A stretch of 64,000 bases of DNA from the NCBI GenBank assembly GCA_025054615.1, contig JANWZO010000012.1:5818-69817 (forward strand). The letters run 5' to 3'. Of the stretch, positions 16,744 to 24,216 are shown one piece after another. Made by a program: the position numbers and the translations under genes. This stretch comes from Kiritimatiellia bacterium. Its GTDB lineage: Bacteria; Verrucomicrobiota; Kiritimatiellia; CAIVKH01. The notes under the pieces were generated by a model. It was not told the origin of the DNA. It saw nothing but the letters and a program-made list of their open reading frames with translations, and did no database searches. Position 1 is the stretch's first letter. Each line of letters starts with the position of its first letter.

Positions 16744-18948
16744 ATGGCATACCGGCTTCTGCTCATCCTCAGCCTTGGAATCGCCCTCGGTGCCGCCTGC
16801 AAACGCAAAACTACTTCTGAATCCGCCCCTTCGACTTCGGACTCCACGGCCTCTTCACCCACCGTCGCGGTTCTGACCCTCGAAGAGATCGCAGACCGTG
16901 CACCCGGGGGCCTGGCGCTCCACACTTATCAGATCGATCGCCTCGTCGCCCTGCTCCGTCAGAATGGGGTCGACGCCCATCATCTGCTCATCGGGGCGGA
17001 CCGAACCGAGCCCGATATTCCGACTCAATTCGATGCCGCCGTTCTCATCGACACCCCTGAGCTGCGCGCCGGCGAGCTACACATGCTCGACTCCTTCGTG
17101 CGCGAAGGCGGGCGGCTCCTGATCATCGGACCCGTCGGGCCGGCTGCTCGACTGGCCGGCGTGCAGCCCCTATCAGACGAGCCGCGGGAACGCACCGGAC
17201 GGTCTCGCGTCGCCCGACCCGGCCCGCCACTCCCCCCCACGCAAAATAGCGAGTTCGACTGGGGACCAGCCGCTCGGATGGCGTGGCCGGTTCGAGCTGA
17301 TGGCGCTACTGTGCTTATGGAGGATCCGGATGGCGCTCCTGTCCTGACTGAACACCGTCTGGGAGCAGGAGTGGTCTGGTACAGCGCCATCCTTCCGCCC
17401 TCGCGCATGTTTGATGGATGGACTGGCGCCGAATCCTCTGCCACGCTGTATGCCTCTCTCCTTCAAACCGCCCCCGCCCGACGCCGACCCCCGCGTGCAG
17501 GCCCCCTCGAGCTCACTCTCTCCGTCAATCAGATCGCCTATGGGGAAGACGGATGGCCGGTCGTTGCAATCCTCCGCGCCCGAGGAGGCGACGCAACCAC
17601 CCCGCTCACCGGCCTGTTTGAGGCGCGTCGAACGGATGGATCGGTTGCGCTCCGCGGCGAATTGACGCCAATCCAACCGCGCTGGCGGAGCCGACTGGCT
17701 GTTGCGGACCTATCTGAGCTGCCTGCAGGCGAGTTCACGCTGATCGTGTCTCTGAATTCTGGCGAGACGATCAGCGCGGACGTACGCCGTGATCGGTCGC
17801 ATCTTGAGAACTATCTTTTACGGGAACTGGCAGCCTGGCTTGACTCGCTGGATTTTCGAATCCCGGTCGATGCGGCGGCTGCCCAGCCGCAAGCTGTCGA
17901 ACACCGTGCCCTGCTCGCCTGGTCGCTTGCGCGCGCGATCGAAACCGGAAAAGCGCCCGAACGGTATCGGTGGGACATCGAGCGACTCGGCTACTGGTTG
18001 CGGGACGCTGCACCGCGCCTTGTGCGCGATCCGAACGCGCCACCCTCGACGCTTGCGGCCATCGCTGGCGGCCTCGCGCGCTCGCTGGCGCCCCTTCGGG
18101 AGCAGGTGAGCCTGCAACTCTCACGCGAGTTGCAGGTGGTGGCTGAACAGGCCCAGGCTGCGCTTGTCGCCCGGCGGCTGGACGACACGCCATCCATCGG
18201 CCAGCGGCTTTGGGCGGCGGCCGAACTGTACCGGGCAACCTTCATCCGGGAATACCGCACCGAGGCCGAGAATGCAGCTCGCCTTCTGTTCGGCCGCCAG
18301 ATCGGGCCCGGCCATTCGGTCGAGGGCGACCTCTACGGGGAATTTTTTGCAGACGCTCTGAGAAGCCAACTTCTACCGCCCGATGCGACCCGCAGTGCGG
18401 CCGCGTTGGCGATTCTTGGCATAATCCGGCTTGAAGGCGCCATCGAACCGGGTCCCTTCAAGGACGATCTCAATGTTGTACTCAACCGTTACATCCGAGG
18501 GGTTCTCCTCGCCGGAGCGGCGATGAATCCGTACGGCGGGCTGCCCGCCGGTATCGAAGCAGTAGGGCCTCAGAGGCCGAGACCCGACAACCGCGGATTT
18601 CTGCCGCCGGAGAAAATTCGAGCCCGTACGTACCCGAGCGATCACGAATCCATCGCGCCTGGAGCCGAGGCGGTCCGTCTGCTGTTCGCGGTGGTTCTCC
18701 TCGAACGCGCTTCGGCCGCCGGCGATCCAGCCCTCGCCAAGATTGCCTGCCAACAGGTCAACCACCTGCTGGGGCTGAATCCGGAGAACCGTTTGCTGTG
18801 GTCGCATCGGCGGGTTCTCCAGGGCCTCATCGGACGAGGTCCGGAGGGCGTCCCCGTTTGGCGCCCCCCCTATTCCGAATCCGGTAGCGACCTGCCTGGC
18901 AACGCGTGGCTTCTCGCGCTGCACGCGCTGCTGCGCGAATCGATTTGA
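16744..18948 (+). CDS. Large lipoprotein with distant GH9-like features
   Basis: I do not recognise this protein firmly. Starting at ATG 16744 it is 734 residues with a lipoprotein signal (RLLLILSLGIALGAAC, lipobox cysteine about residue 19). A TTG at 16723 overlapping the secretin stop is an alternative start. Residues about 30-230 resemble a GATase-like or ThuA-like fold (AVLIDTPELRAGELHMLDSFV, GGRLLIIGP). About 245-345 looks like an Ig-like domain with the NQIAYG motif seen at the N-terminus of GH9 cellulases, and the remainder is helical with NHLLGLNPENR near the end, recalling the GH9 toroid LGxNP motif. Catalytic residues were not identified. Its place after a secretin suggests an envelope role. 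Confidence 0.6.
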   Translation: MAYRLLLILSLGIALGAACKRKTTSESAPSTSDSTASSPTVAVLTLEEIADRAPGGLALHTYQIDRLVALLRQNGVDAHHLLIGADRTEPDIPTQFDAAVLIDTPELRAGELHMLDSFVREGGRLLIIGPVGPAARLAGVQPLSDEPRERTGRSRVARPGPPLPPTQNSEFDWGPAARMAWPVRADGATVLMEDPDGAPVLTEHRLGAGVVWYSAILPPSRMFDGWTGAESSATLYASLLQTAPARRRPPRAGPLELTLSVNQIAYGEDGWPVVAILRARGGDATTPLTGLFEARRTDGSVALRGELTPIQPRWRSRLAVADLSELPAGEFTLIVSLNSGETISADVRRDRSHLENYLLRELAAWLDSLDFRIPVDAAAAQPQAVEHRALLAWSLARAIETGKAPERYRWDIERLGYWLRDAAPRLVRDPNAPPSTLAAIAGGLARSLAPLREQVSLQLSRELQVVAEQAQAALVARRLDDTPSIGQRLWAAAELYRATFIREYRTEAENAARLLFGRQIGPGHSVEGDLYGEFFADALRSQLLPPDATRSAAALAILGIIRLEGAIEPGPFKDDLNVVLNRYIRGVLLAGAAMNPYGGLPAGIEAVGPQRPRPDNRGFLPPEKIRARTYPSDHESIAPGAEAVRLLFAVVLLERASAAGDPALAKIACQQVNHLLGLNPENRLLWSHRRVLQGLIGRGPEGVPVWRPPYSESGSDLPGNAWLLALHALLRESI

Positions 18949-18960
18949 TCTCCGGGCTTG

Positions 18961-18969
18961 TGCTAGGAT
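18961..18969 (+). promoter_or_regulatory. Extended -10 of the histidine kinase gene, leaderless
   Basis: TGCTAGGAT (hexamer TAGGAT 18964-18969) lies 7 nt before the ATG at 18977, with no good -35. The predicted transcript begins at the start codon. The box also overlaps the upstream in-frame ATG at 18968, which argues against that ATG being used. Confidence 0.5.
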
Positions 18970-18976
18970 GGCGTGG

Positions 18977-20344
18977 ATGTGGCGCCGCACGCTATTTTGG
19001 AAATTGTGGCTGATCCTCGTTTCGCTAACCCTTTTGCTTTCCTGGATCCAAGCCGCCGCGCAACTGCCCCCGTTTGCAAACCTCCTTCTACTGGCCCTGA
19101 TGGCGACCGTCGCCAGCGCAGCGACCGCCCGATTCCTCGCGCGCCCGCTGGATCAGATGCGTCGCGCCGCCCAGGCACAGGCGGCCGGAGAACCAAACGT
19201 GGAATGGCCCATCCCGACCACTCGCGAAATGCACAGCCTTTCCAACGCCGTCCAAACCATGGCCCTCAACCTGCAGGAAAAAATACACACCATCGAGGGC
19301 CTGCTTGCCGAGCAGCGCGCCATCTTTGAAAGCATGGCCGAAGGCCTTCTTGTCGTGGACACGAGAGAGCGACTGCTGGACGTAAACCGCGCAGCTCAGC
19401 AGATGCTCGGGATCGATCCGCAAACCTCGCGGGGCCGCGAATTCCTTGAAGTCGTCCGCAACACGCGCCTAGCCGAGCTGATTCGCCGAACGCTCCGCGG
19501 CAACGAGCAGGTCGTCGAGGGCGACGCCGTCCTGCTCGGCCCCCGGGAACGATATCTGCAGGTGCGCGGCACGCCATTACGTTCCGGCGCCCGGATCAAA
19601 GGCGCGCTCGTGGTGTTGTCCGACGTCACGCGCATCCGCCAGCTCGAGGCCGCCCAGCGTGAATTCGTCGCCAACGCCTCTCACGAGCTCAAGACGCCTG
19701 TCACCTCGATCAAGGGATTCGCCGAAACCCTCGCCGGCGAGGATATGGATCCGGAACAGATGCGACGCTTCACCAAAATCATCGCTCGCCACGCCGAGCA
19801 ATTGGGCGCGTTGATCGACGACCTGCTCGAACTGACCCGCCTCGAGCACGAGGGCTCCGGGGCCCAACTGGAATGCAAATGGGTGCCCGTCCGAGAGGTC
19901 ATCGAAAACGCGGTGGATGCCTGTGCCTCCGAAGCCAACCAGAAAAACATCTCCGTCTCGATCGATATTCCAGAGGAATTTTCCATCTCGGCGCACCCTC
20001 TGCTCTTGCAGCGCGCGCTCGTCAACCTGATCGATAATGCGATCAAATACAGCTCGGCCAACACCGGAGTCCGCGTCCGCGCGGAACGGGACGAGGGATC
20101 GGCAAAGATCCATGTGATCGACCAGGGCGTGGGCATTGCGCCCGAACACCACGAGCGGATCTTCGAACGCTTTTATCGGGTGGACAAATCCCGCAGCCGC
20201 AAGCTCGGCGGGACAGGATTGGGCCTTTCGATCGTCAAGCACATCGTGGACGCGCACGGCGGGAAGGTCACCGTCTCAAGCGCACCCGGCAAGGGCAGCA
20301 CCTTCACCATAACGCTGAAATTGCCCCAAGGACCGGGGCCATAG
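18977..20344 (+). CDS. Sensor histidine kinase, PhoR/WalK-like
   Basis: A 455-residue membrane kinase (458 if ATG 18968 is used). Two transmembrane helices at about residues 6-25 and 35-52 are separated by fewer than ten residues, then HAMP (about 53-103), a PAS domain (about 112-218), HisKA with phospho-acceptor His in NASHELKTP (about residue 236), and HATPase_c with N box NLIDNAIKYS, DQGVGI and GGTGLGLSIVKHI. It should autophosphorylate and signal to a response regulator not encoded nearby. The near absence of a periplasmic loop means any signal is sensed in the membrane or by PAS/HAMP. Confidence 0.9.
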   Translation: MWRRTLFWKLWLILVSLTLLLSWIQAAAQLPPFANLLLLALMATVASAATARFLARPLDQMRRAAQAQAAGEPNVEWPIPTTREMHSLSNAVQTMALNLQEKIHTIEGLLAEQRAIFESMAEGLLVVDTRERLLDVNRAAQQMLGIDPQTSRGREFLEVVRNTRLAELIRRTLRGNEQVVEGDAVLLGPRERYLQVRGTPLRSGARIKGALVVLSDVTRIRQLEAAQREFVANASHELKTPVTSIKGFAETLAGEDMDPEQMRRFTKIIARHAEQLGALIDDLLELTRLEHEGSGAQLECKWVPVREVIENAVDACASEANQKNISVSIDIPEEFSISAHPLLLQRALVNLIDNAIKYSSANTGVRVRAERDEGSAKIHVIDQGVGIAPEHHERIFERFYRVDKSRSRKLGGTGLGLSIVKHIVDAHGGKVTVSSAPGKGSTFTITLKLPQGPGP

Positions 20345-20365
20345 CGTCGCACGCGGCACCGAAAT

Positions 20366-20428
20366 TTCCATGGTCTGTAAAAACCTTGCGCGGCAGCTTC
20401 CATTGCATGGAATTCCCATACCATGGAA
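20366..20428. repeat. Second TTCCATTGCATGGAA palindrome cluster
   Basis: A perfect copy lies at 20398-20412, flanked by a degenerate copy at 20366-20380 (left half intact, 32 bp upstream) and a 16-bp variant TTCCCATACCATGGAA at 20413-20428 directly adjoining. Steps of 32 and 15-16 bp match the spacing in the 7.0 kb array. It lies between the histidine kinase stop and the zinc-ribbon gene, about 200 bp before the latter. Confidence 0.85.
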
Positions 20429-20589
20429 ATTTCGCGCGTCACTCCAGGAAACGCGATTTGCCGAGAAACGGATTCCGGTTCGATTGGAGGATGCGGGCGC
20501 GCCGCACCCCGATACCGCGGCAACGCGTCCTCCGGCCTACGATCGTGAACTTGAGCGCAATTTTTCTACCCATTTAGCACGGACAGAGC

Positions 20590-20620
20590 TAGGATAATCG
20601 GAGAGGTCAGTAACGGAGAG
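20590..20620 (+). promoter_or_regulatory. Promoter -10 and Shine-Dalgarno of the zinc-ribbon gene
   Basis: GCTAGGATAAT offers overlapping -10 hexamers TAGGAT (20590-20595) and GATAAT (20593-20598). A GGAGAG Shine-Dalgarno at 20615-20620 precedes the ATG at 20627, so unlike several neighbours this transcript has a short leader of about 25 nt. No clear -35. Confidence 0.45.
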
Positions 20621-20626
20621 CGCGCC

Positions 20627-21013
20627 ATGGAAGGGGAAATTCGTTCAGCGGGTTCAACGGAAATTCGAGAAACGGACATCGTGTTTGAATGCCCGAAATG
20701 TGGCAAAAGCCTCGCGATCGACGAGCGAGGCGCCGGACTGATCGTCCGTTGCCCGCAATGCCAGGAGGATATCCAGGTGCCGGTTCCCGCTGAAGGGGCC
20801 GAGGGCGAAGGGGAGGCGGCCCAGGAGGCGCCCGCCGAAACTGAAAACGTCCTCGAATCTCTGCAAGCGGAAATCGCGCGACTGAACCATCGCCTGAGCG
20901 TGGAATCCGAGCGGCACAAACGGATCAGCGCGGAGCTGGGATTGATTCAGGCCGCCCTCGACCGGATCGTCGATATCCTCGCCGAGCCGCCATCCGAGCC
21001 GCCGCAGGCCTGA
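20627..21013 (+). CDS. Zinc-ribbon, coiled-coil small protein
   Basis: A 128-residue protein of unknown function. Residues 22-41 carry two CxxC knuckles (CPKC and CPQC), a zinc-ribbon like those at the N-terminus of MJ0042-type or regulatory proteins. An acidic Glu/Ala-rich linker follows (about 50-72), then a predicted coiled coil (about 73-118, ESLQAEIARLNHRL). There is no transmembrane segment. Such proteins are common and unstudied in PVC genomes. Good Shine-Dalgarno and -10 support that it is expressed. Confidence 0.7.
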   Translation: MEGEIRSAGSTEIRETDIVFECPKCGKSLAIDERGAGLIVRCPQCQEDIQVPVPAEGAEGEGEAAQEAPAETENVLESLQAEIARLNHRLSVESERHKRISAELGLIQAALDRIVDILAEPPSEPPQA

Positions 21014-21069
21014 TCTGTCGGCCGCGCTTTTTAGCCCAAACAGCTCATCCAGCAGGGCTGTGAACCCAT

Positions 21070-21218
21070 TTATCCACAATTTGCTCAGCCTGTTAATAAC
21101 CGGCCGGGAGGGGTCTTCGGGAGGCAAATTCGCAACCCATTTTCGATCAATGGATTGCGATTTCGATTTGGGGCGAATCTCCACTTATCCACAGAGCGGT
21201 CGAGCGCCCTGTGGACAA
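21070..21218. other. DnaA-box cluster
   Basis: Two exact TTATCCACA boxes in direct orientation (21070-21078 and 21185-21193) and one TGTGGACAA (21210-21218, the reverse complement of TTGTCCACA) fall within 149 bp of non-coding DNA between the zinc-ribbon gene and the aminotransferase. TTATCCACA is the high-affinity DnaA box in many bacteria. The stretch 21014-21219 holds nothing else recognisable apart from a short AT-rich TTAATAA. It could be a DnaA-binding regulatory or titration site, or part of an origin. Confidence 0.55.
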
Positions 21219-21219
21219 G

Positions 21220-22419
21220 TCAGCAAGCGGCTATGCGTGTGAAGGACGGGGCCTGTATTCGTCGCAAGAAGCGCTCGATGCGCCGCACGGCCTCCTGAAG
21301 ATCCTCCATCGAGGTCGCGTAAGCGCAACGAACGAATCCCTCTCCGCACGCGCCGAACGCCGTTCCGGGAACGACTGCCACTTTTTCCTCTTCGAGCAGG
21401 CGAAGCGCGAATTCTTTTGAGGTCAACCCGAGATGTCCGATGGAGGGAAATGCATAAAACGCGCCGGTCGGGCGCATGCAGGGCAAACCGAGTTCCTGAA
21501 AGGAACGGTGAAGGAAATTGCGACGCCGCCGGTATTCGTCGCGCATTTCTTCGACGTCATTTCCCGGGTTTTGCAGCGCTTCGACGGCTGCTTCCTGACT
21601 GATGACCGAGGCGCAAAGCATTGTGTATTGGTGGATTTTCATCATCGCCTCGATCAGGTCAGCTGGCCCGCAGGCGTAGCCGAGGCGGAAACCAGTCATG
21701 GCCCACCCTTTCGAGAAGCCGTGGAGGAAGATGGTCCGGTCGCGCATGCCGGGGACGGATACCACGCTGGCGTGGGGCTGATCGTACGTCAGTTCCGCGT
21801 AGATCTCATCGGTGATCACGATCAGGTCATGCTCGATGGCGAACTCGGCGATCGACCGCACATCTTCGCGCGTAAGGGTGGCGCCAGTGGGGTTGTTGGG
21901 ATAATTGAGCATCAGAGCCTTGGTGCGAGGCGTCGTGGCGGCTTCGAGCCGGTCGCGGGTGATGCGAAAGCCGTCGGCCGGGCCGGTCTCAATGGCCACG
22001 GGTTTGCCGTGCGCGAAGAGGATGACAGGACCGTAAGACACGTAGCAGGGCTCGTGGTAGATCACTTCATCGCCAGGCTCAATGATGGCCCGAAGCGCGA
22101 GGTCAAGCGCCTCGCTCACCCCGACAGTGATGAGGATCTCCTTTTCCGGCTGGTAGCGGACGCCGTACTGACGTTCGACATAATCTGAAATGGAGCGCCG
22201 CAGGGAGAGAAGCCCGAGGTTCGAGGTGTAGCCGGTGTTGCCGCGTTCGAGGGCGTGAACGGCAGCCTCGCGGATGTGCCAGGGCGTATCGAAATCCGGC
22301 TCGCCGATTCCGAGGCTGATGACGTCGCGCATCGTGCTGACAATGTCGAAGAAGTCCCGGATTCCGGACCGGGGTATGTTTCGGACATGGGATGCCACTT
22401 TAGTTTCGATCCGACTCAT
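21220..22419 (-). CDS. Class I/II PLP-dependent aminotransferase
   Basis: A 399-residue fold-type I aminotransferase of the aspartate/aromatic group. Visible landmarks are GEPDFDTP, NYPNNPTGA, the ITDEIYAELTYD aspartate/tyrosine pair, the PLP Schiff-base lysine in HGFSKGWAMTGFRLGY (about residue 233), and a C-terminal FVRCAYATS with the substrate arginine. It resembles PatA/AlaT-like enzymes; the amino donor is not determinable. It follows the Lrp regulator by 16 nt in the same transcript, so it may be autoregulated with amino-acid availability. Confidence 0.92.
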   Translation of the reverse strand: MSRIETKVASHVRNIPRSGIRDFFDIVSTMRDVISLGIGEPDFDTPWHIREAAVHALERGNTGYTSNLGLLSLRRSISDYVERQYGVRYQPEKEILITVGVSEALDLALRAIIEPGDEVIYHEPCYVSYGPVILFAHGKPVAIETGPADGFRITRDRLEAATTPRTKALMLNYPNNPTGATLTREDVRSIAEFAIEHDLIVITDEIYAELTYDQPHASVVSVPGMRDRTIFLHGFSKGWAMTGFRLGYACGPADLIEAMMKIHQYTMLCASVISQEAAVEALQNPGNDVEEMRDEYRRRRNFLHRSFQELGLPCMRPTGAFYAFPSIGHLGLTSKEFALRLLEEEKVAVVPGTAFGACGEGFVRCAYATSMEDLQEAVRRIERFLRRIQAPSFTRIAAC

Positions 22420-22435
22420 GGCGGCCTGTCCGAAA

Positions 22436-22915
22436 TCAGGGTGATACTTTGAGGCGCTCGGCGCCTTCCGAGGGGTTCATCAGGACACCATTGGCCTTAT
22501 AGGTCTTGAGCATGAAGTGGGTGGCGGTCGATATGACGCCGCGGATGGTCGCGAGTTTTTCGCTTACAAAGAAGGCGACTTCCTTCAGGTCCTTTCCCGA
22601 CACGAACAGCAGCAGATCGAATGCGCCGGACATCAGGTATACGGACTGGACTTCTGGAAATTTGCTGATGCGTTCAGCGACGGCGTTGAAACCGCCCTCG
22701 CGCTCCGGGGTCACTTTGACCTCGATGACGGCGGTCACCCTGTTGACAGAGAGCTGGTCTTCGTTAACGACAGCCTGATAGCCTCGGATTACGCCGGCCT
22801 TTTCATACTCCGCAATCCGACGCCGTACCTCCTCCGGGGTGAGGTCGAGCATTTTCGCCAGATTCTCGGGCGTCTCCAGCGCGTTGCGCTTGAGCAGCAT
22901 CAGCAGTTCGTCCAT
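22436..22915 (-). CDS. Lrp/AsnC-family transcriptional regulator
   Basis: A 159-residue regulator: N-terminal winged helix-turn-helix (about residues 1-50, LAKMLDLTPEEVRRRIAEYEKAGVI) and a RAM ligand-binding domain (about 65-140). The G-A-F-D motif (SGAFDLLLFV) of the effector-binding beta-alpha-beta fold is visible. Members bind amino acids and oligomerise to switch nearby metabolic genes. It is the first gene of a two-gene unit with the aminotransferase, which is its likely target. Upstream 22916-23037 holds no clear -10 at leaderless distance. Confidence 0.9.
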   Translation of the reverse strand: MDELLMLLKRNALETPENLAKMLDLTPEEVRRRIAEYEKAGVIRGYQAVVNEDQLSVNRVTAVIEVKVTPEREGGFNAVAERISKFPEVQSVYLMSGAFDLLLFVSGKDLKEVAFFVSEKLATIRGVISTATHFMLKTYKANGVLMNPSEGAERLKVSP

Positions 22916-23037
22916 ATCCGCAGGCGCCTTTCGTATCGATGCAAAGAGAATCTCGTTAGTATCGCGGGCGGCGGGGGGGCGTCCAGCCTTTTGTTTGTGT
23001 CGCGGACGCCGGGGTCGCCGGCGCGCCGACTCCCACT

Positions 23038-23066
23038 TTGACAGTGCGAGGTCGCTTTGATATGGT
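23038..23066 (+). promoter_or_regulatory. Sigma-70 promoter of the HNH gene
   Basis: TTGACA (23038-23043), a 17-bp spacer and TATGGT (23061-23066) form the best consensus promoter in the window. Start of transcription would be near 23073, giving a leader of about 20 nt before the ATG at 23093; no Shine-Dalgarno is evident. Confidence 0.65.
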
Positions 23067-23092
23067 CCGCGCCAATTGCGCGGGTTTGCGCC

Positions 23093-23707
23093 ATGTCTTC
23101 GTTACTCGAGCGTCCGGTGTTGGTGCTGAACCGCCTCTGGCAGGCGGTCAATGTGTGTACCGCCGAGCGGGCATTGACACTGCTATTCACGGGCCATGCG
23201 CAGGTTGTGTATCAGGACGCGAACGGGTTCCAGACCTTCACCTTCCGCGAGTGGTGCGATTTTTCGCCGGCAGACGAGCCCGATGAGGTCATCCACACCA
23301 TCCGATTCCGCATCCCGATCCCTCGGGTGATTTTGCTGCTGTTCTTCGATCGGCTTCCGGCCAAGGAGGTCAAGTTCACGCGTCAAAATGTTTTTGAACG
23401 AGACAAGAACACGTGCCAGTACTGCGGCCGGAAGTTCGACCGCAAGGACTTGAACCTCGACCACGTGATTCCGCGGCAACAGGGCGGCCTGACCACATGG
23501 ACGAACATCGTCTGCAGTTGCATTGAATGCAATCGGCGCAAGGCCAATCGGACGCCGGAGCAAGCCGGCATGCACCTAATCCGGAAGCCGAAAAAGCCTC
23601 GCTGGCGTCCCTTCCTCGAGGTGCATTTTCACAAATGCGCCCACCATTCGTGGCGCCATTTCCTCGATTTCGCGTATTGGAATGTCGAACTCGGCGAGGA
23701 CGAGTAG
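23093..23707 (+). CDS. HNH endonuclease domain protein
   Basis: A 204-residue protein. The C-terminal half has the HNH zinc-finger: CQYCGRKFDR, then LNLDHVIPRQQGG (catalytic His region), NIVCSCIECN with the second pair of cysteines, so both metal-binding knuckles are present. The N-terminal half (VLVLNRLWQAVNV, FTGHAQVVY, FREWCDF) is typical of a widespread chromosomal HNH family not tied to restriction or mobile elements. An upstream in-frame TTG at 23057 lies inside the promoter, so ATG 23093 is preferred. No partner methylase or transposon boundary is present. Biological role unknown. Confidence 0.85.
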   Translation: MSSLLERPVLVLNRLWQAVNVCTAERALTLLFTGHAQVVYQDANGFQTFTFREWCDFSPADEPDEVIHTIRFRIPIPRVILLLFFDRLPAKEVKFTRQNVFERDKNTCQYCGRKFDRKDLNLDHVIPRQQGGLTTWTNIVCSCIECNRRKANRTPEQAGMHLIRKPKKPRWRPFLEVHFHKCAHHSWRHFLDFAYWNVELGEDE

Positions 23708-23871
23708 GGCAAGCCGGTCGGAGGGGCGCTGACGACCGGCATGGCCTTCCCATTCCGGGAGTTGCGAGCCGCTGGAAAAAATTCGCGCGTCCATCTGGAC
23801 AGCCAACACGGCAAGCGGGTAGTAAATCTGGACCTGAAGGGCGCGGCGTGGCGCCGTGAAAAGGAGCACCC

Positions 23872-24198
23872 ATGTCACCCAATCGCAGAAAGCCCAATTA
23901 CCCGGACGAGGAGTCTGACATGTACAGCGATTTCGAGGCCGAGGAATGCCCCGTCTGCCATCAGGAATTCCGCGACGGCGTCTGTCCGATCAATTCGGCG
24001 GACTGCCCTTATCTCCTCGGCGAGGACGAGGAGGATGAATTTGCAGACGACGATGAGTTTGCGGACGAGGAACCCGACTTCGAGGACGTCGAAGATCTGG
24101 ATGAAATTCTCGACGAAGACGAGGAGGCCGATCGCCTGGTCGAGGAAGAGGAGGATTTCTCCGAAGACTTTGATGAGGATGACGACTCGCGCTCCTGA
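23872..24198 (+). CDS. Small acidic protein with cysteine motif
   Basis: A 108-residue protein with an AAGGAG-type Shine-Dalgarno five to six nt upstream. Residues about 27-46 contain four cysteines (CPVC, then C and C in VCPINSADC) that could bind one metal ion, followed by an extremely acidic tail (about residues 50-108, mostly Asp and Glu in short repeats such as DEFADD). No membrane segment. I do not recognise a family; similar acidic zinc-finger proteins occur beside nucleases and ribosomal genes in PVC bacteria. It ends 18 nt from the convergent sugar dehydrogenase gene. Confidence 0.65.
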   Translation: MSPNRRKPNYPDEESDMYSDFEAEECPVCHQEFRDGVCPINSADCPYLLGEDEEDEFADDDEFADEEPDFEDVEDLDEILDEDEEADRLVEEEEDFSEDFDEDDDSRS

Positions 24199-24216
24199 GG
24201 GCTCGAGATCGTCGGT

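Noticed and set aside
21070-21218. Calling oriC at the DnaA boxes
   Set aside because: No dnaA/dnaN nearby and flanking genes converge on the site; kept as a DnaA-box cluster instead.
23093-23707. HNH gene as part of a restriction or homing system
   Set aside because: No methylase, intron or transposon ends nearby; it belongs to a common stand-alone chromosomal HNH family.
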